NCBI RefSeq assembly: GCF_014696105.1
Contig: NZ_JACJPO010000019.1
Span: 21,838-85,837 of the forward strand
Source: Microcoleus sp. FACHB-1515
GTDB taxonomy: Bacteria > Cyanobacteriota > Cyanobacteriia > Elainellales > Elainellaceae
Length of the DNA: 64,000 bases
Direction of reading: 5' to 3'
Made by a program: the position numbers and the translations under genes. A model generated the notes under the pieces. The model saw nothing but the letters and a program-made list of their open reading frames with translations, ran no database searches and was not told the DNA's origin. Shown piece by piece: positions 61,560 through 64,000 of the stretch (position 1 is its first letter; each line of letters starts with the position of its first letter).

Positions 61560-62423
61560 ATGCTAGTCTATGCCGACCTTGCGATCGATTGTTCACCTGT
61601 GGTCGATTCTTCTCGTTTTGCCGTTTTGCTAGAACAGTTGGCGCTGTCGCAGCGAGCGATCGCTTGCGGATTGCCAATGCTTGACCTGCGAATTTTTGAT
61701 ACGGTCAATTCCACGAATCGAACGGTGTGGGAACTGCTCGATGCAGGCACGACAGCAGGCACAGGCGCGATCGCCGCTTGTCAAGAATTTGGACGCGGAC
61801 AGTGGGGCAGGATTTGGCAGTCGCAGCGGGGCGGACTGTATTTGTCGCTGGCGCTCGCGCCAAATCTGCTGGCGATCGAAGCAGGTCAACTGACACTCAG
61901 TTGCGCTTGGGGCATTGCAGCGGCTTTGCGCGAATACGATATTCCCGTCGGACTGAAGTGGCCGAATGATTTGGTGTATCGCAACCAAAAAGTCGGCGGC
62001 ATTTTGATCGAAACGCGCCTTCAGCACGATCGCATTCGGCAAGCGGTCGTCGGTGTGGGGATCAACTGGGAAAATTCAGTTGCGCCACCGGGGATCAATA
62101 TTCAAACCATTCTCAAACAGCGCTTTCATCCGCAAGTTGCGCCGAAGCTGACTTCGCTGGAACTGCTCGCGGCGATCGCAGTTGCGGGCATTCTCAACGG
62201 TTATGAACGCTGGCAGCAACAGGGGATCGATGCGATTTTGCCGGACTATCAGTTTTTGCTGGTGAATTTGGGACAGGCGATCGTGGTTGATAATCATCGG
62301 GGGCGCGTGATTGGCGTGACGCGACGAGGTGAACTGCGGGTGAGTCTGCCTTCGCCGGATGATCCGGCTTGGTCGCAAGAAATTTGCTTGCCGCCCGGAG
62401 CGATCAGCTTGGGCTATGGCTGA
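61560..62423 (+). CDS. birA: Biotin--[acetyl-CoA carboxylase] ligase
   Basis: About 287 residues. The catalytic part has FDTVNSTNRTVWEL, GRGQWGRIWQS (biotinyl-AMP loop), GLYLSLALAP, KWPNDLVY and VGGILIETR. It joins biotin to the carboxyl carrier protein of acetyl-CoA carboxylase. No DNA-binding winged helix precedes the ligase domain, so it is a monofunctional, non-repressor type. A C-terminal SH3-like domain follows (LGQAIVVDNHRGRVIGV). ATG 61560 was preferred to 61515, which would overlap the divergent pgeF start. Confidence 0.93.
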   Translation: MLVYADLAIDCSPVVDSSRFAVLLEQLALSQRAIACGLPMLDLRIFDTVNSTNRTVWELLDAGTTAGTGAIAACQEFGRGQWGRIWQSQRGGLYLSLALAPNLLAIEAGQLTLSCAWGIAAALREYDIPVGLKWPNDLVYRNQKVGGILIETRLQHDRIRQAVVGVGINWENSVAPPGINIQTILKQRFHPQVAPKLTSLELLAAIAVAGILNGYERWQQQGIDAILPDYQFLLVNLGQAIVVDNHRGRVIGVTRRGELRVSLPSPDDPAWSQEICLPPGAISLGYG

Positions 62424-62522
62424 AGTGCGATCGAAATTGATTGTCAGCCGCCGATCTTCGGCTATGATGTCTCAAGCCCTGCGCCCTGATTTTGGCGATC
62501 GCTTTTGCTCTTTCACGCCCAG

Positions 62523-63755
62523 ATGCTTATGATGTCATCTCGTCACACGGCTCAATCATCTGCTCCTCGTTCAGCCTATCGGCAACTGCTGCTGCACGGC
62601 ATTGGGTGGGCAGGCGGACTCAGTTTGCTCAGCGGCGGCGTGACGCTTGCCCAAACTGCTGATCCCGCTGCGAGTGTGCCCAGTGCCCAAGAGCTAATTG
62701 CACCTGCCGCACCTGCTCCGGAACCCGCTGCCCAGCCTGAACCTGTGGTGCGTCCGCAGCCCGAAATTGCTCGTCCCGAAGCGATTGCTCCGGTTGAAGC
62801 GCCTCGCCCCGCACCTGTGCGGCAAGCGGCTCCCCGTCGCGCAGCACCTACACCTGTCGTTGAAGCGCCTGTTCAGCGTTCGGTTCCCAGCGCCAACACC
62901 TACATCGACACAACGAATTACAGCATCGGGGCAACCCAGCGCGATGAGCAGCGTCCCGGCTCGATCGTGCTGTCGGAGCGATCGACCGGATGTCAATTCA
63001 CGCTCAGACAAGGCGCGAGTGTGCCAAACAGCGTTTGTGCCAATCGCCGCATCCCCGCCGCTGGCAGCACAGCCAGAAATGCAACGGCCAGCAGTGTCGC
63101 CGCCAGCAGAGGCATTCCGGCACTGGTGAGCCGCAGCCAGCGGGCGATCGCTCGTTCGATCGGCACTCGTCCCATCAGCGCATCAAGCGCAACCGCCAGC
63201 GGCAGTCGCTTCTACAATCTCACCGTTCGTCCGCCAGGACGCATTGGCAACAACAACACCGCCATTATTTTTCCACTGTCGATTCCCGCTGCGATTACTT
63301 CTGTATTTGGCTGGCGCGTCCATCCGATCGCAGGCACTCGTCGCTTCCACAGCGGCACGGATTTGGGTGCACCAATGGGCACTCCTGTTCTAGCTGCGTA
63401 TTCGGGACAGGTGGCACGGGCAGACTGGATGCGCGGCTATGGTCTGACGGTTGTCTTGAATCACGATCCGGATGCGCGCGATCGCAACAGTTTCGAGCCT
63501 GTTGCTGAAACGCTTTACGCTCACATGTCTGAACTGTTTGTGCAGCCGGGACAGTGGGTGAATCAGGGCGAGGTGATCGGGCGCGTGGGCAGTACAGGAT
63601 ACTCGACTGGCCCACATCTCCACTTTGAATATCGCGAACTGACCGCACAAGGCTGGCAGAAGCTCGATCCCGGTCAGATGCTTGAAACCTCGCTAGCTCA
63701 GCTAATTCAAGCGTTGCAGACGGCGCAGGCTCGACCAGCAGGCGATCGCGGCTAG
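62523..63755 (+). CDS. M23-family peptidase with a Pro/Ala-rich linker
   Basis: About 410 residues. A hydrophobic signal or anchor region near residues 20-45 (WAGGLSLLSGGVTLAQT) is followed by roughly 90 residues of Ala/Pro/Glu repeats, then a Ser/Ala-rich stretch, and a C-terminal lysostaphin-like domain with RFHSGTDLGAP, HMSELFVQPG and GPHLHFEYRE, the full zinc set. It should be a periplasmic murein endopeptidase. The linker could span murein. ATG 62523 was chosen over TTG 62505. The stop at 63755 is abutted by DNA that resembles an insertion-sequence end. Confidence 0.9.
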   Translation: MLMMSSRHTAQSSAPRSAYRQLLLHGIGWAGGLSLLSGGVTLAQTADPAASVPSAQELIAPAAPAPEPAAQPEPVVRPQPEIARPEAIAPVEAPRPAPVRQAAPRRAAPTPVVEAPVQRSVPSANTYIDTTNYSIGATQRDEQRPGSIVLSERSTGCQFTLRQGASVPNSVCANRRIPAAGSTARNATASSVAASRGIPALVSRSQRAIARSIGTRPISASSATASGSRFYNLTVRPPGRIGNNNTAIIFPLSIPAAITSVFGWRVHPIAGTRRFHSGTDLGAPMGTPVLAAYSGQVARADWMRGYGLTVVLNHDPDARDRNSFEPVAETLYAHMSELFVQPGQWVNQGEVIGRVGSTGYSTGPHLHFEYRELTAQGWQKLDPGQMLETSLAQLIQALQTAQARPAGDRG

Positions 63756-63787
63756 GGTGTGTATTAAAAGGCATTGATCCTCCCCCG

Positions 63788-63806
63788 CCCTCCTTAACAA
63801 GGAGGG
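63788..63806. terminator. Short hairpin after the M23 gene
   Basis: CCCTCCTT (63788-63795) and AAGGAGGG (63799-63806) around AAC. A second C/G-run pair (CCCCCTT / AAGGG) follows at about 63828-63842. These C/G hairpins are common near cyanobacterial mobile DNA. Confidence 0.5.
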
Positions 63807-63852
63807 AGTCGAACTGCTCTTCAAAGTCCCCCTTTTGAAGGGCAGGGCTGAT

Positions 63853-64000
63853 TCATTGGCAGAAGGAAAATAGACGGTGGACGTCGCGCGCGAGTTGTCG
63901 AATGGCAGTGGTGAGTGAGGCAAATCCGTGTTGACGCAGGAGGTTGAGCGCAATTGTCCGCAAGATGGCCGCGTTAACCAGGCCATGACCGTCGCACAAG
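63853..64000 (-). mobile_element. C-terminal end of an ISAs1-like transposase (partial)
   Basis: Forty-nine codons on the minus strand end with stop TGA (63853-63855). The peptide (ILRTIALNLLRQHGFASL, TAIRQLARDVHRL) resembles the C-terminus of ISAs1-family DDE transposases, where NLALxLLRxxG is followed by TNIAAALRxxARD. The 5' part lies beyond the window. The adjacent GCTAGGGTGTGTATTAAAAGG (key words only) at 63752-63775 could be the element's end, or CAGGGCTG at 63843-63850. It shows IS activity immediately next to the M23 gene. Confidence 0.6.

Noticed and set aside
1..64000. Frequent GCGATCGC words considered as a repeat array or CRISPR
   Set aside because: They are dispersed within and between genes without regular spacing: the known HIP1 pattern of cyanobacterial genomes.

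Overview
This window comes from a cyanobacterium, most likely a freshwater or terrestrial filamentous or Leptolyngbya-like strain rather than a marine picocyanobacterium. The octamer GCGATCGC (HIP1) and its core CGATCG recur in nearly every gene. Multi-PAS hybrid histidine kinases, Uma2 proteins, a baeRF3 protein, a C-DES-type cystine lyase and several small proteins of cyanobacterial type point the same way. It is ordinary chromosome: no phage, no CRISPR array, no rRNA, and no tRNA that I can see. The only mobile DNA is a partial transposase at the right edge, plus a 31-base repeat in two intergenic copies.

Layout. 0-4.4 kb: the tail of an unidentified gene overlapping the start of a 1388-residue hybrid histidine kinase with two kinase modules. 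4.4-13.9 kb, mostly minus strand: two alpha/beta hydrolases, a fibrillin-like protein (plus), a GT4 glycosyltransferase, recO followed by an MFS transporter, deoC, a manganese catalase and an HD-domain protein. 14.3-20.9 kb: a small conserved protein, a cell-wall amidase, a TPR protein, an Ala/Pro-rich protein, a LysE transporter remnant touching a coiled-coil M23 peptidase, and a conserved hypothetical. 20.9-27.1 kb: SBP56 (methanethiol oxidase) with a 2Fe-2S ferredoxin, Uma2, moaE, an exported protein and a second hybrid kinase. 27.4-35.1 kb: a PGM1-type ATP-grasp ligase, a hemerythrin protein, baeRF3, an MBL hydrolase, a CNNM/CBS membrane protein and a rhomboid protease. 35.2-43.2 kb: PutA, a PD-(D/E)XK-like protein with a small membrane protein, a thioesterase, a universal stress protein overlapping a DNA methyltransferase, and an HNH endonuclease pair behind a possible attenuator. 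43.5-47.7 kb: a MocR regulator with a three-site operator, a small protein, a TauE/SafE exporter and a cystine lyase. 47.9-56.6 kb: an exported protein, a TM0106-type nuclease, a TerB-like/AAA+ protein, secD-secF with a small membrane protein, a lipoprotein-like exported protein, bolA and a CGFS glutaredoxin. 56.8-64 kb: a glycogen-debranching-type enzyme with a GT4, pgeF divergent from birA, an M23 peptidase and the transposase fragment.

How the genes work together. The MocR/TauE/C-DES block looks like sulfur amino-acid handling. SBP56 with ferredoxin suggests oxidation of volatile thiols. BolA with CGFS glutaredoxin is the classic iron-sulfur pair, and SecD with SecF is a protein-export subcomplex. 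Mn-catalase, hemerythrin, baeRF3 and the universal stress protein form a loose stress theme. Two M23 peptidases and an amidase remodel peptidoglycan.

The most interesting signals outside the genes are: the MocR triple operator; a dispersed element made of four consecutive hairpins (three copies); a terminator whose T-run abuts the Shine-Dalgarno sequence of the HNH gene; a perfect 10-bp-arm palindrome downstream of the methyltransferase; and an octapeptide duplication kept identical by synonymous changes in the AAA+ protein. I did not find a clearly new multi-gene system such as a defence island. Functions are assigned from motifs recalled by eye, without database searches.
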